In this document: piece after piece, positions 1 to 6,389 of the stretch
Layout: the number at the start of each line of letters is the position of its first letter
How positions within the stretch are numbered: the stretch's first letter is position 1
From: Clostridia bacterium
GTDB taxonomy: Bacteria; Bacillota; Clostridia; Oscillospirales; Acutalibacteraceae
NCBI GenBank assembly: GCA_900771185.1
Contig: CAAGND010000249.1
Span: 1 to 8,650 of the forward strand
Length of the DNA: 8,650 nt
Reading direction: 5' to 3'
Notes under the pieces: generated by a model
Told to the model about the DNA's origin: nothing
The model's input: the letters and a program-made list of their open reading frames with translations, nothing else
The model's database searches: none
Position numbers and translations under genes: made by a program

Positions 1-600
1 CACGGTGTAGTTGCCGTTGACCTTGGCGCTTGCGGACTTGACGTCAGAAACCTTGATGTCAGCGTGGCTGCCTGCGGGAATCCAATCGGTCTCGGTTGAG
101 TTCTTCTTAAGAGCACTGTCAATGATTCCGGAACCTAACTTGGCGATTGTGCCGACAAAGCCTGCACCCTCGATTTTGCCGCCGTTGCCGAGAGTCAGTG
201 TCTGCTGACCCTTGGGAGCGGGTTTTGTGGCCTTTCTTGCCTTGCAGTAGAAAGCGGCGACAGTTGCGGGGTCAGTTGAATTGAGACCCTTTGCAGGTGC
301 TGTGCTGCCGCCCTGCTGGGTGTTGCCGCCCTGCTGGGTGTTGCCGCCCTGCTGAGTGCCAGCGTTGGAGGGCTCTACGACAGAACCATCGGGAGTTGTC
401 TGAGCCTCTGTGGAGGCATCGCCCGAAACATCTGTTGCGTCTGAGCTGCCCTCAGAGCCGTCTGCGGGAGCTGCATCTGTTTCACCGTCAACAGCGCCGA
501 CAGGTTCTGTGGTGGTCGCGTCGTCTTTGTCATCGCTCTTGCAGGCTGCAAAAGCAAAGACCATAGCGAGAGCCAGAATCAAAGCGAGAATTTTCTTCAT
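1..600 (-). CDS. Secreted lipoprotein of unknown function (N-terminal part, runs off left edge)
   Basis: Reading the minus strand from the ATG at 600-598 gives 200 open codons to the window edge, so the C-terminus is missing. Residues 1-19 form a classic lipoprotein signal: MKK, a hydrophobic Leu/Ala core, then FAAC with the lipidated cysteine at residue 20. The mature protein should be anchored to the outer face of the cell membrane. Residues 21-115 are a low-complexity linker rich in Asp, Thr, Ser, Glu and Ala, with three TQQGG(N/S) repeats at about 82-99. A folded domain appears to start near residue 110 (motif DPATVAAFY). I do not recognise this domain; Clostridia encode many such linker-plus-small-domain lipoproteins, so a role in binding or stress sensing would be a guess. 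The RBS (AAGGAGT, complement of 608-614) lies 7 bases before the ATG. It is transcribed divergently from the rhamnosidase gene. Confidence 0.85.
   Translation of the reverse strand, partial: MKKILALILALAMVFAFAACKSDDKDDATTTEPVGAVDGETDAAPADGSEGSSDATDVSGDASTEAQTTPDGSVVEPSNAGTQQGGNTQQGGNTQQGGSTAPAKGLNSTDPATVAAFYCKARKATKPAPKGQQTLTLGNGGKIEGAGFVGTIAKLGSGIIDSALKKNSTETDWIPAGSHADIKVSDVKSASAKVNGNYTV
307..360 (-). repeat. Three tandem 18-base repeats in the lipoprotein linker
   Basis: Three consecutive 18-base units (307-324, 325-342, 343-360) encode the hexapeptide TQQGGN, the repeat being imperfect at its edges. The first two units are identical and the third differs near its right end. They lie in frame in the disordered linker of the lipoprotein, so copy number could vary by slippage without breaking the frame and would only change linker length. 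Confidence 0.8.
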
Positions 601-664
601 GTCTTTTACTCCTTTTTCATTTGATGAGTATGTTTTTCAGTGAAAAAATATTCACGGTGTTTTC

Positions 665-693
665 AGTTTACCCCATGGAAAGAAAAAAGTCAA
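665..693 (-). promoter_or_regulatory. Sigma-A promoter of the lipoprotein gene
   Basis: On the minus strand the -35 element TTGACT (complement of 688-693) is followed by exactly 17 bases and the -10 element TAAACT (complement of 665-670). Transcription would start near 658, leaving a leader of about 58 bases before the ATG at 600. Spacing and hexamers fit the housekeeping sigma consensus. Confidence 0.6.
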
Positions 694-747
694 GTGAATT
701 AAGCTGATAAAAATATAACAATTTTGTAACAAAAAAGACAAATTCTA

Positions 748-776
748 TTGAATTTTTGTGTATGTTGATTTAAAAT
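748..776 (+). promoter_or_regulatory. Sigma-A promoter of the rhamnosidase gene
   Basis: TTGAAT (748-753), a 17-base spacer, and TAAAAT (771-776) form a near-consensus housekeeping promoter. The predicted transcription start is around 783, about 42 bases before the start codon. It lies back-to-back with the lipoprotein promoter in the AT-rich 601-824 gap, with about 55 bases between the two -35 elements. Confidence 0.65.
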
Positions 777-782
777 CGGTTT

Positions 783-797
783 GGAAAACGTTCTTTT
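783..797 (+). promoter_or_regulatory. Possible LacI-family operator at the rhamnosidase transcription start
   Basis: GGAAAACGTTCTTTT is an imperfect inverted repeat centred on CG (789-790), the usual centre of LacI/GalR-family operators. It sits right at the predicted +1, where a bound repressor would block initiation. It matches the CcpA cre consensus poorly (about four mismatches), so a dedicated sugar-responsive regulator is as likely as catabolite control. No regulator gene is in the window, and the site could be chance. Confidence 0.3.
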
Positions 798-824
798 ACA
801 ACATATAGAGGAGATGAAAAAAGT

Positions 825-2987
825 ATGAATAATATTGTTAATGCCAAATGGATAAAAAACGGGCAAAAATTTTTCTGCGGCGGAACCGTATACAGAAAAA
901 ATTTTTGCTGTGACTCGGCAATAAAGACTGCCGTGCTCGATGTGACAACTCTCGGCGTCTATGAGGCAAAGCTTAACGGTGTGCGGGTGGGGGATTTTAT
1001 TCTTGCGCCCGGTTGGACCTCATATGAACACCGGCTCCAGGTGCAGAGCTATGACATAACAGAACTGCTGTCGGAGGATAACTGCCTTGAAATAACTGTT
1101 GGGCAGGGCTGGCGCTTTAGAAGCAGAAAGAACGAGGCGATGGAATATCTCGGATACAGGGATACGGCGCTCATTGCCGCCATACATATAGAATATGAAG
1201 ACGGCGGCACCAGTGATATATATACGGATTCCTCCTGGCTTGTGCGTGAGAGCAAGCTGAGATATTCAGATATATATAACGGAGATATCTATGACGCGCG
1301 TTTCAAGGCGGATGCGGCGTACCCCGCGGTAGAGGTGGAGATGCCAAAGGATATGCTTATACCTCAGGAGGGTGAACGTGTGACGGAGCACGAGCGCATA
1401 CCCGCAAAGGATATAATCATAACCCCGGCCGGTGAGACTGTCATAGATTTCGGGCAGAATATGACCGGATATGTCGAGTTTGCCATCGAGGGCAGAGAGG
1501 GTGACGAGGCGGTAATCAGCCATGCCGAGGTGCTCGATAAGAACGGCAATTTCTATAATGAGAACTATCGCAGCGCAAAGGCACAGATTCGGTTTATCTG
1601 TGACGGCAGACGGCATGTTTATAAATCCGCGCTGTCCTTTTTCGGCTTTCGCTATATACGGCTTGAAAACTGGCCGGATGAAGTGAAAAAAGAGAACTTC
1701 ACGGCGGTGGTCGTCCACTCGGATATGCGCCGCACCGGGCATTTTAAATGCTCTGATGAGATGCTGAACCGCCTTTATGAAAATATTATCTGGGGTCAGA
1801 AAGGTAACTTCCTTGATATTCCCACCGACTGCCCGCAGAGGAACGAACGGCTTGGCTGGACAGGGGACGCGCAGGTGTTTGCGCGAGCGGCAAGCTATAA
1901 TTTTGATGTTGAGCGGTTTTTCAGAAAATGGCTGCACGATCTTGCCGCAGATCAGAAAGACGACGGCTGCGTGCCCCACGTCATCCCCAATTCCATAGGC
2001 GGTGGCGGTTCGGCGGCATGGGGTGATGCGGCGGTCATATGCCCGTGGCAGATGTATCTGACCTATGGCAGCAGGGATATACTTGCCGAGCAGTATGAAT
2101 CGATGAAAAAGTGGATAGACTGGATGCTTGAACGCTCTGAAAACGGACTGAGAAAGCCCGGAGAGCATTTCGGGGACTGGCTCGGTCTTGACGCCGAGGA
2201 GGGCAGCTACAAGGGCGCGACAGATGAAACGCTTATCGCAACGGCGTTTTTTGCATATTCTTCATCCCTGTTTGTGAAAGCCTCGGAGGTTATCGGACGT
2301 GATGCAGGGAAGTACAGGGAGCTTCCCGGCCTTGCCGCTGAGGCGTTCAGACGGGAATATATGGAGAACGGACGGCTGAAAAAGCCTACTCAGACCGCCT
2401 GCGTGCTGGCGCTGCATTTCGGACTGACTGACAACCCGAAGGAGACCGCCGAACAGCTCCTCGAGCTTGTCAGGGAGAGCGGACATCTCACGACCGGGTT
2501 TGTCGGCACTCCGTATCTGCTGCATGCCCTGAGTGACAACGGATATGCCCGCACGGCATATGACCTCATGCTCAGACGGGAATATCCATCATGGCTCTAT
2601 CCGCTGACCAAGGGCGCGACAACCATATGGGAGCACTGGGACGGCATAAAACCGGACGGAAGCATGTGGTCGAGTGACATGAATTCCTTTAACCACTATG
2701 CTTACGGTTCGGTCGCCGACTGGATGTTCGGAGTTATGGCGGGAATCAACACCGATCCGGACTCTCCGGCGTTCAGGCATATAATTTTCCGCCCGGTGAC
2801 GGATGAGAGAATAACATTTGTCGAGGCGTCGATAGATTCACGCTTCGGAGAGGTAGCCTCGAAGTGGAGAACGGAGGAGGACGGCACCGTATATGAGTTC
2901 ACCGTTCCCGAGGGCTGCACCGCTTGCGTTATGCTAGGCGGCGAGAGCTTTGAGGTGGGAAGCGGAAAACATGTTTTCAAAGCTTAG
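825..2987 (+). CDS. Alpha-L-rhamnosidase, glycoside hydrolase family 78
   Basis: Inverting GH78 enzymes release terminal alpha-L-rhamnose from plant glycosides (flavonoids, saponins), pectin side chains or bacterial polysaccharides. The 720-residue protein has no signal peptide, so it should act in the cytoplasm on small imported glycosides. Domains in order: N-terminal jelly-roll (about 30-190, motif YEAKLNGVRVGDFILAPGWT), a second beta domain (about 195-295, motif VIDFGQNMTGY at 207-217), the (alpha/alpha)6 catalytic barrel (about 301-640), and a C-terminal beta domain (about 640-718). Catalytic-site acids are visible: the DCPQRNERLGWTGD motif gives D335, E341 and D348, and E603 lies in IWEHWD, the usual position of the general base. 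All are intact. It is shorter than many family members because it lacks extra accessory domains. RBS AGAGGAG (807-813) lies 11 bases before ATG 825. An ATG at 814 is out of frame and stops after four codons. It is a single-gene unit closed by the terminator at 3117. Family confidence is high; the substrate is unknown. Confidence 0.95.
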   Translation: MNNIVNAKWIKNGQKFFCGGTVYRKNFCCDSAIKTAVLDVTTLGVYEAKLNGVRVGDFILAPGWTSYEHRLQVQSYDITELLSEDNCLEITVGQGWRFRSRKNEAMEYLGYRDTALIAAIHIEYEDGGTSDIYTDSSWLVRESKLRYSDIYNGDIYDARFKADAAYPAVEVEMPKDMLIPQEGERVTEHERIPAKDIIITPAGETVIDFGQNMTGYVEFAIEGREGDEAVISHAEVLDKNGNFYNENYRSAKAQIRFICDGRRHVYKSALSFFGFRYIRLENWPDEVKKENFTAVVVHSDMRRTGHFKCSDEMLNRLYENIIWGQKGNFLDIPTDCPQRNERLGWTGDAQVFARAASYNFDVERFFRKWLHDLAADQKDDGCVPHVIPNSIGGGGSAAWGDAAVICPWQMYLTYGSRDILAEQYESMKKWIDWMLERSENGLRKPGEHFGDWLGLDAEEGSYKGATDETLIATAFFAYSSSLFVKASEVIGRDAGKYRELPGLAAEAFRREYMENGRLKKPTQTACVLALHFGLTDNPKETAEQLLELVRESGHLTTGFVGTPYLLHALSDNGYARTAYDLMLRREYPSWLYPLTKGATTIWEHWDGIKPDGSMWSSDMNSFNHYAYGSVADWMFGVMAGINTDPDSPAFRHIIFRPVTDERITFVEASIDSRFGEVASKWRTEEDGTVYEFTVPEGCTACVMLGGESFEVGSGKHVFKA

Positions 2988-3005
2988 GTGGCAAAAAAAT
3001 TTTTG

Positions 3006-3058
3006 AAACGAGTCAGTTGTTTCAGCATCAGCCGAAAAAAATACGGCAATTCTCGTTT
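3006..3058. other. Inverted repeat of unclear role behind the rhamnosidase gene
   Basis: AAACGAG (3006-3012) pairs perfectly with CTCGTTT (3052-3058), and the interior holds a small GCCG/CGGC hairpin (3031-3034 with 3044-3047). The T-run after the outer stem is short, so it is a poor terminator; the clear one follows at 3117. It might stabilise the 3' end of the rhamnosidase mRNA. The rest of 2988-3116 shows no gene. Confidence 0.3.
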
Positions 3059-3116
3059 TAACAGGAAAAATACTCCTTAAAGTGCTGAAAAACAAGCGAC
3101 TTTGTCAAGATTGAAT

Positions 3117-3165
3117 CAAAAGGGGCTGCAAGAGGGGATTTCAATTGACTTTGCGGCCCCTTTTT
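3117..3165 (+). terminator. Rho-independent terminator after the rhamnosidase gene
   Basis: The 5' arm AAAAGGGGCTGCAA (3118-3131) pairs with TTGCGGCCCCTTTTT (3151-3165) with one G-U wobble, and the 3' arm ends in five T residues. The loop is about 20 bases. The stem is A-rich on the left and T-rich on the right, so it could also work on the minus strand. It separates rhamnosidase transcription from the following SCP2/aminotransferase unit. Confidence 0.8.
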
Positions 3166-3173
3166 GATAAAAT
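3145..3173 (+). promoter_or_regulatory. Extended -10 promoter of the SCP2-like/aminotransferase unit, overlapping the terminator
   Basis: TTGACT (3145-3150) lies in the terminator loop. A 17-base spacer leads to TAAAAT (3168-3173), preceded by TG one base upstream (3165-3166), giving an extended -10. The predicted start is near 3180. The spacer includes the terminator's 3' arm, so promoter and terminator share the same bases. Confidence 0.65.
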
Positions 3174-3180
3174 ATCAGGT

Positions 3181-3210
3181 ATAGAAATTCTCCGCAGAAG
3201 CGGATTCTAT
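3181..3210 (+). promoter_or_regulatory. Hairpin at the very 5' end of the SCP2-like/aminotransferase mRNA
   Basis: ATAGAA (3181-3186) pairs with TTCTAT (3205-3210), and TCCGC (3191-3195) with GCGGA (3200-3204) around an AGAA loop; ATTC (3187-3190) bulges on one side. All 11 pairs are Watson-Crick. It begins at the predicted transcription start, where 5' stem-loops are known to protect mRNA from decay. It does not cover the RBS at 3235. Confidence 0.5.
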
Positions 3211-3234
3211 AACTCAACTTTCTTATTTTATGTA

Positions 3235-3252
3235 AAGGAGGAATGAAGGTTG
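3235..3252 (+). promoter_or_regulatory. RBS that selects a TTG start codon
   Basis: AAGGAGG (3235-3241) is a full Shine-Dalgarno match placed 8 bases before TTG 3250. The nearby ATG at 3243 is only one base from the RBS, out of frame, and stops at 3255-3257 after four codons, so TTG is the supported start. Confidence 0.75.
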
Positions 3253-4008
3253 GTTGATCAGAAAACACTGGCATACATAAACCTTTATGCTGTTTTGGGA
3301 ACATTGGAGAATCTGTGCGAGATTGTCCCCGAAGCGAGCGCCATGCTTACCAACTCAAAGCCCATTTCAATAGGTTTTGAAGTCAAGGACGGACCGAGTG
3401 CGACAATTACCTTTAATAACGGAAGGTGCAGAATGGAGCAGGGCGCTGAAAAGTGCGATGTTAAGCTGCCGTTTTCTTCCTGCGAAAAATTCAACGGTCT
3501 TATTGACGGAACGGTGACTCCCATCCCCTCCAAGGGCTTCCAGCATATCAAGTTCCTGCTCAAGACCTTTACTCCGCTGACGGATCTGCTCAGCAAATAT
3601 ATGCGCCCGGAGCCTGCCGACCTCGAGGATAAGGATTTCTTCGACAAGAGCACGGCGCTGATGTTCTATACCATCTCAGTTGCCATTTCGCAGATTGCCA
3701 ACAACGACAAGATAGGTCAGTTCTCCGCCTCTCACATTGTTGACGGAGAGATAGGCTTCAGCATAAAGAACGGCCCCGCCGCGACCATTCGTGCCAAGAA
3801 CGGACGTCTTGTGACGATAAAGAAGGCGTGCGAAAATCCCCGCGCGGCAATGGAATTTGAGTCGATCGAGCTCGCGAGAGACCTGTTTGACGGCAACGTC
3901 AACGCTGTCGCGTGCATCGGCACAGGCTCCATTGAGATGAAGGGTATGATTTCCATGATAGACAATCTCAACAGACTGCTCGACAGAGTAGCGCTGTACT
4001 TAGCTTAA
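3250..4008 (+). CDS. Tandem SCP2-like lipid-carrier protein (first copy)
   Basis: A 252-residue cytoplasmic protein with no signal peptide or membrane span. It contains two related halves. The first has IGFEVKDGPSATI at about 41-53 followed by NNGR; the second has IGFSIKNGPAATI at about 168-180 followed by KNGR. The pattern of a beta-hairpin ending in NGR, then F-x-S-x-E, then L-x-D-G resembles the SCP2 sterol/fatty-acid-binding fold, whose hydrophobic tunnel carries or presents lipophilic molecules. A helical stretch (about 100-160) joins the halves. The second half fits SCP2 better than the first. Translation starts at TTG 3250. The gene is 13 bases upstream of the aminotransferase, with its stop codon next to that gene's RBS, so the two are co-transcribed and probably co-translated. 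A second protein of the same architecture ends the cluster at 8246. The ligand is unknown; SCP2 assignment is by motif pattern and is likely but not certain. Confidence 0.7.
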   Translation: MVDQKTLAYINLYAVLGTLENLCEIVPEASAMLTNSKPISIGFEVKDGPSATITFNNGRCRMEQGAEKCDVKLPFSSCEKFNGLIDGTVTPIPSKGFQHIKFLLKTFTPLTDLLSKYMRPEPADLEDKDFFDKSTALMFYTISVAISQIANNDKIGQFSASHIVDGEIGFSIKNGPAATIRAKNGRLVTIKKACENPRAAMEFESIELARDLFDGNVNAVACIGTGSIEMKGMISMIDNLNRLLDRVALYLA

Positions 4009-4021
4009 GGGAGGGACTGCA

Positions 4022-5284
4022 ATGAGCTTTGATTTGAACAACTATACAAAGAGCAGAGAGATGTTTGACAGAGCCGCAAAGGTTATTCCTTCAGGCGTGT
4101 ACGGCCATCTCGGCCCGGCAGAGGGCTGTTTTATCCCGGTCGGCGCGTTCCCGCTTTTCGGGGACAGAGCGCAGGGCTCATACTTCTGGGATGTTGACGG
4201 CAACAAGTTTATAGATTATATGTGCGCCTACGGCCCCAATGTTCTGGGTTATAACGATCCGGATGTTGACGCCGCGGCGATTGCACAGGCGAAAATCTGC
4301 AACTGCACCACTTCGCCCTCCACAAAAATGATCGATTTTGCCGAGCTGCTTGTCGATACGGTAGCTTCTGCCGACTGGGCGTTCTTCGCAAAGAACGGCA
4401 ACGACGTCACCACTGCGGCCGTCATGACCGCCAGAGCGGCAACCCACCGCAAGAAAATAATATTTATAAACGGCTTCTATCACGGAGTTTCTCCGTGGAC
4501 CCAAAAAGTTGACTATCCCGGAGTTCTCGAGGAGGATGTCGCAAACAGCATCTATATCGACTGGAACGATATTCCGGCGCTCGAAAAAGCCATTGCCGAG
4601 AACGAGGGCGAGATAGCGGCGTTCATCTCCACTCCTTATCTCCACGGCAACTTCGCGGACAATCAGCTTCCCGCCGACGGCTACTGGCAGAAGGTCCGCG
4701 AGCTCTGCACAAAGAACGGCATCGTTCTTATAATCGACGATGTGCGCGCCGGCTTCCGTCTTGACCTTGCGGGCAGCGACCATTACTATGGCTTTGAGGC
4801 TGATCTTATCTGCTTCTGCAAAGCGCTCGCGAACGGCTGGAACGTCTCCGCACTCTGCGGCAAGGATTTCCTCAAGAGTGCGATAAGCGGCCTGTCTTAT
4901 ACCGGAAGCTATTGGCTCAGCGCGATACCGTTCGCCGCGGGACTCGCGTGCATAGATAAGATGAAAAAACTCAACACACCTGCACTGTTCCGTGAGAAGG
5001 GCATAAAGCTGACCACAGGACTCAAGGCGGCGGCCGCCAACAACGGCTTCAATCTTGTCGTGTCCGGCGAGCCTGCGCTGTTCTATCTGCGCCTTGCGGA
5101 TGACGATTCACTCATGCTTCACCAGGAGTGGATTGCCGAGATGGTCAAGCGCGGCATATTCATGACAAGCCACCACAACCACTTCATGAACGCCTCGCTC
5201 ACCGATGAGGATATCGCTCACACCGTTGAGGTCGCTGAGGAGGCTTTCTCCGTGGTCAGGAAGAACCATCCGGAGCGCGGATAA
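4022..5284 (+). CDS. Class III PLP-dependent aminotransferase, glutamate-1-semialdehyde aminomutase-like
   Basis: A 420-residue fold-type I PLP enzyme of the subgroup related to glutamate-1-semialdehyde 2,1-aminomutase; many members are amino-sugar or secondary-metabolite transaminases rather than heme enzymes. Visible signature residues: the phosphate-loop region K124-N125-G126-N127-D128, Y153-H154-G155 (the Tyr stacks on PLP), D239 in IIDDVRAGF (pairs with the pyridine nitrogen), and K267 in FCKALANGW (Schiff-base lysine). All are present, so it should be active. Differences from the textbook family: DDV for DEV at 239-241, and S300-A301-I302-P303 where SGNP is usual, near the pocket. It is expected to move an amino group onto an aldehyde or ketone, or within one molecule; the substrate is unknown. 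RBS GGGAGG (4009-4014) abuts the upstream stop codon. It is the last gene of its unit, followed by a terminator. A role in heme synthesis is unlikely given its neighbours. Confidence 0.85.
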   Translation: MSFDLNNYTKSREMFDRAAKVIPSGVYGHLGPAEGCFIPVGAFPLFGDRAQGSYFWDVDGNKFIDYMCAYGPNVLGYNDPDVDAAAIAQAKICNCTTSPSTKMIDFAELLVDTVASADWAFFAKNGNDVTTAAVMTARAATHRKKIIFINGFYHGVSPWTQKVDYPGVLEEDVANSIYIDWNDIPALEKAIAENEGEIAAFISTPYLHGNFADNQLPADGYWQKVRELCTKNGIVLIIDDVRAGFRLDLAGSDHYYGFEADLICFCKALANGWNVSALCGKDFLKSAISGLSYTGSYWLSAIPFAAGLACIDKMKKLNTPALFREKGIKLTTGLKAAAANNGFNLVVSGEPALFYLRLADDDSLMLHQEWIAEMVKRGIFMTSHHNHFMNASLTDEDIAHTVEVAEEAFSVVRKNHPERG

Positions 5285-5294
5285 AAATTAATTG

Positions 5295-5334
5295 CAAAAA
5301 AGCTCTGTCTTGTCTTTACAAGGCAGGGTTTTTT
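5295..5334 (+). terminator. Rho-independent terminator after the aminotransferase gene
   Basis: CTCTGTCTTG (5303-5312) pairs with CAAGGCAGGG (5319-5328) over ten pairs, two of them G-U, around a six-base loop. An A-run lies before the stem and a six-T tract (5329-5334) after it. It begins about ten bases after the stop codon and would end or attenuate the SCP2-like/aminotransferase transcript. Confidence 0.8.
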
Positions 5335-5344
5335 GTGTTAGAAT
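5315..5344 (+). promoter_or_regulatory. Extended -10 promoter of the transketolase unit, overlapping the terminator
   Basis: TTTACA (5315-5320) spans the terminator loop. An 18-base spacer leads to TAGAAT (5339-5344), preceded by TG one base upstream (5336-5337). The predicted start is near 5351, leaving a leader of about 165 bases. The -35 match is weaker than at 3145, but the arrangement is the same. A weaker alternative is TTGTAA (5365-5370) with TATGCA (5388-5393). Confidence 0.45.
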
Positions 5345-5451
5345 AATACATATGGAACAGAAAATTGTAAAAAACAGCCTTTTGGTTTATGCATTTTGTT
5401 CTGATGAAGTCATTTTTTGCCATGTTCAGCATAGGATTTTTTAGTAAGCTC

Positions 5452-5478
5452 AGCGAATGCCACTGTGCGCATCTCGCT
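5452..5478 (+). other. Leader hairpin before the transketolase genes
   Basis: AGCGAATGC (5452-5460) pairs with GCATCTCGCT (5469-5478) over nine pairs with one bulged C, closing an eight-base loop. It sits 22 bases before the RBS (AAGGAGG, 5501-5507) and does not include it. There is no T-run, so it is not a terminator. I see no TPP-riboswitch core in 5345-5500, although the downstream enzyme uses thiamine diphosphate. The rest of this leader is AT-rich without a supported gene. Confidence 0.4.
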
Positions 5479-5515
5479 CAGACAATAAAATATTTTCTGT
5501 AAGGAGGAAATGTAA

Positions 5516-6388
5516 ATGCCATTAACAAAGCAGGAATGGTTGGCTCTCGAGAAGAAGGCTCACGAGCTGCGCAGACTCTGCCTCGATACTACATATTGGG
5601 CAGGCAGCGGTCATATCGGCGGCGGTATGAGCGTTATGGATATGCTGACCGTTCTTTATCACAAGTATCTTAACCTCGATGTTAAGAATCCCGACTGGGA
5701 GGACAGGGACAGATTCATTCTCAGCAAGGGTCACGCGGGAATCGCCTATGCTCCCGTGCTTGTGGACTATGGCTGGAACGATCCTGAGCAGCTCAAAACC
5801 TTTAACCACACAAATTCAAAGATGGGCATCCACCTCGACTCGAACAAGGTTGTCGGTGTTGATGCTTCAACAGGCTCTCTCGGTCACGGTTTGCCGATAG
5901 CCATCGGCACCGCTCTTGCCGCCCGTGTGCTGGGCAAGAGCTATAAGACCTATTGCATCCTCGGAGACGGCGAGTGCGATGAGGGCTCAAACTGGGAGGC
6001 TGCAATGGCGGCGTCCAATTTCAAGGTAACAAACCTGATATCCTTTGTTGACCGCAACAAGTGCATGATAGACGGCCCGACAGAGGAGGTCATGAAGCTT
6101 GAACCCTTTGCGGACAAGTGGAGGGCTTTCGGCTTCATAGTCAAGGAGGTTGACGGTCACAACTTCAAAGAGCTGTGCGAGGCGATTGATTTCGCTCTGG
6201 AAAACAAGACCGACTCCCCCGTTATGATAATCGCGAACACAATAAAGGGCGCCGGAATTAACTTCATGGAGGACAATTACCTCTGGCATTACGGCGCGAT
6301 AGACGAGGATATGTACAAGAAAGCTATTGACAGCCTCGACGCTTATTATGAGACCCGTAAAGCACGGGCTGAAAAGGAGGGCGAATAA
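5516..6388 (+). CDS. Split transketolase, N-terminal (thiamine diphosphate-binding) subunit
   Basis: A 290-residue subunit matching the first domain of transketolase. It binds thiamine diphosphate and a metal ion and pairs with the C subunit encoded next. Visible motifs: SGHIGGGMSVMDML with H33, LSKGHAG with H73, GIHLD with H106, STGSLGHGL with H124, the ThDP/metal motif from G150-D151-G152 to N181 (GDGECDEG to VDRNKCMIDG), and TIKGAG to WHYG with H258. Histidines known to line the transketolase active site therefore have counterparts. The family transfers two-carbon ketol units between ketoses and aldoses, but split transketolase-like pairs also do other C-C chemistry, such as DesAB steroid side-chain cleavage in Clostridium scindens. 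RBS AAGGAGG (5501-5507) lies 8 bases before ATG 5516; a nearer ATG at 5510 is followed directly by a stop codon. The C-subunit gene begins 1 base after the stop, so the pair is translationally coupled. Confidence 0.9.
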   Translation: MPLTKQEWLALEKKAHELRRLCLDTTYWAGSGHIGGGMSVMDMLTVLYHKYLNLDVKNPDWEDRDRFILSKGHAGIAYAPVLVDYGWNDPEQLKTFNHTNSKMGIHLDSNKVVGVDASTGSLGHGLPIAIGTALAARVLGKSYKTYCILGDGECDEGSNWEAAMAASNFKVTNLISFVDRNKCMIDGPTEEVMKLEPFADKWRAFGFIVKEVDGHNFKELCEAIDFALENKTDSPVMIIANTIKGAGINFMEDNYLWHYGAIDEDMYKKAIDSLDAYYETRKARAEKEGE

Positions 6389-6389
6389 T

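Noticed and set aside
1266..2168. 300-codon open frame on the minus strand within the rhamnosidase gene
   Set aside because: It is antisense to intact GH78 catalytic sequence, has no RBS and shows no domain; it is a by-product of codon bias.
3243..3257. ATG 3243 as the start of the first SCP2-like gene
   Set aside because: It is out of frame, stops after four codons, and is too close to the RBS.
4178..4783. 201-codon open frame antisense to the aminotransferase gene
   Set aside because: It overlaps conserved PLP-enzyme motifs on the other strand and has no recognisable protein features.
5352..5444. 30-codon open frame in the transketolase leader
   Set aside because: No ribosome binding site precedes it, it is AT-rich with no recognisable motif, and it lies wholly within the predicted leader.
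5345..5515. TPP riboswitch before the transketolase genes
   Set aside because: The conserved thi-box sequences are not present, and transketolase genes are not usual TPP-riboswitch targets.
6327..6389. Earlier in-frame ATG for the transketolase C subunit
   Set aside because: It lies inside the N-subunit gene without an RBS; ATG 6390 has AAGGAGG at ideal spacing and gives the usual subunit length.
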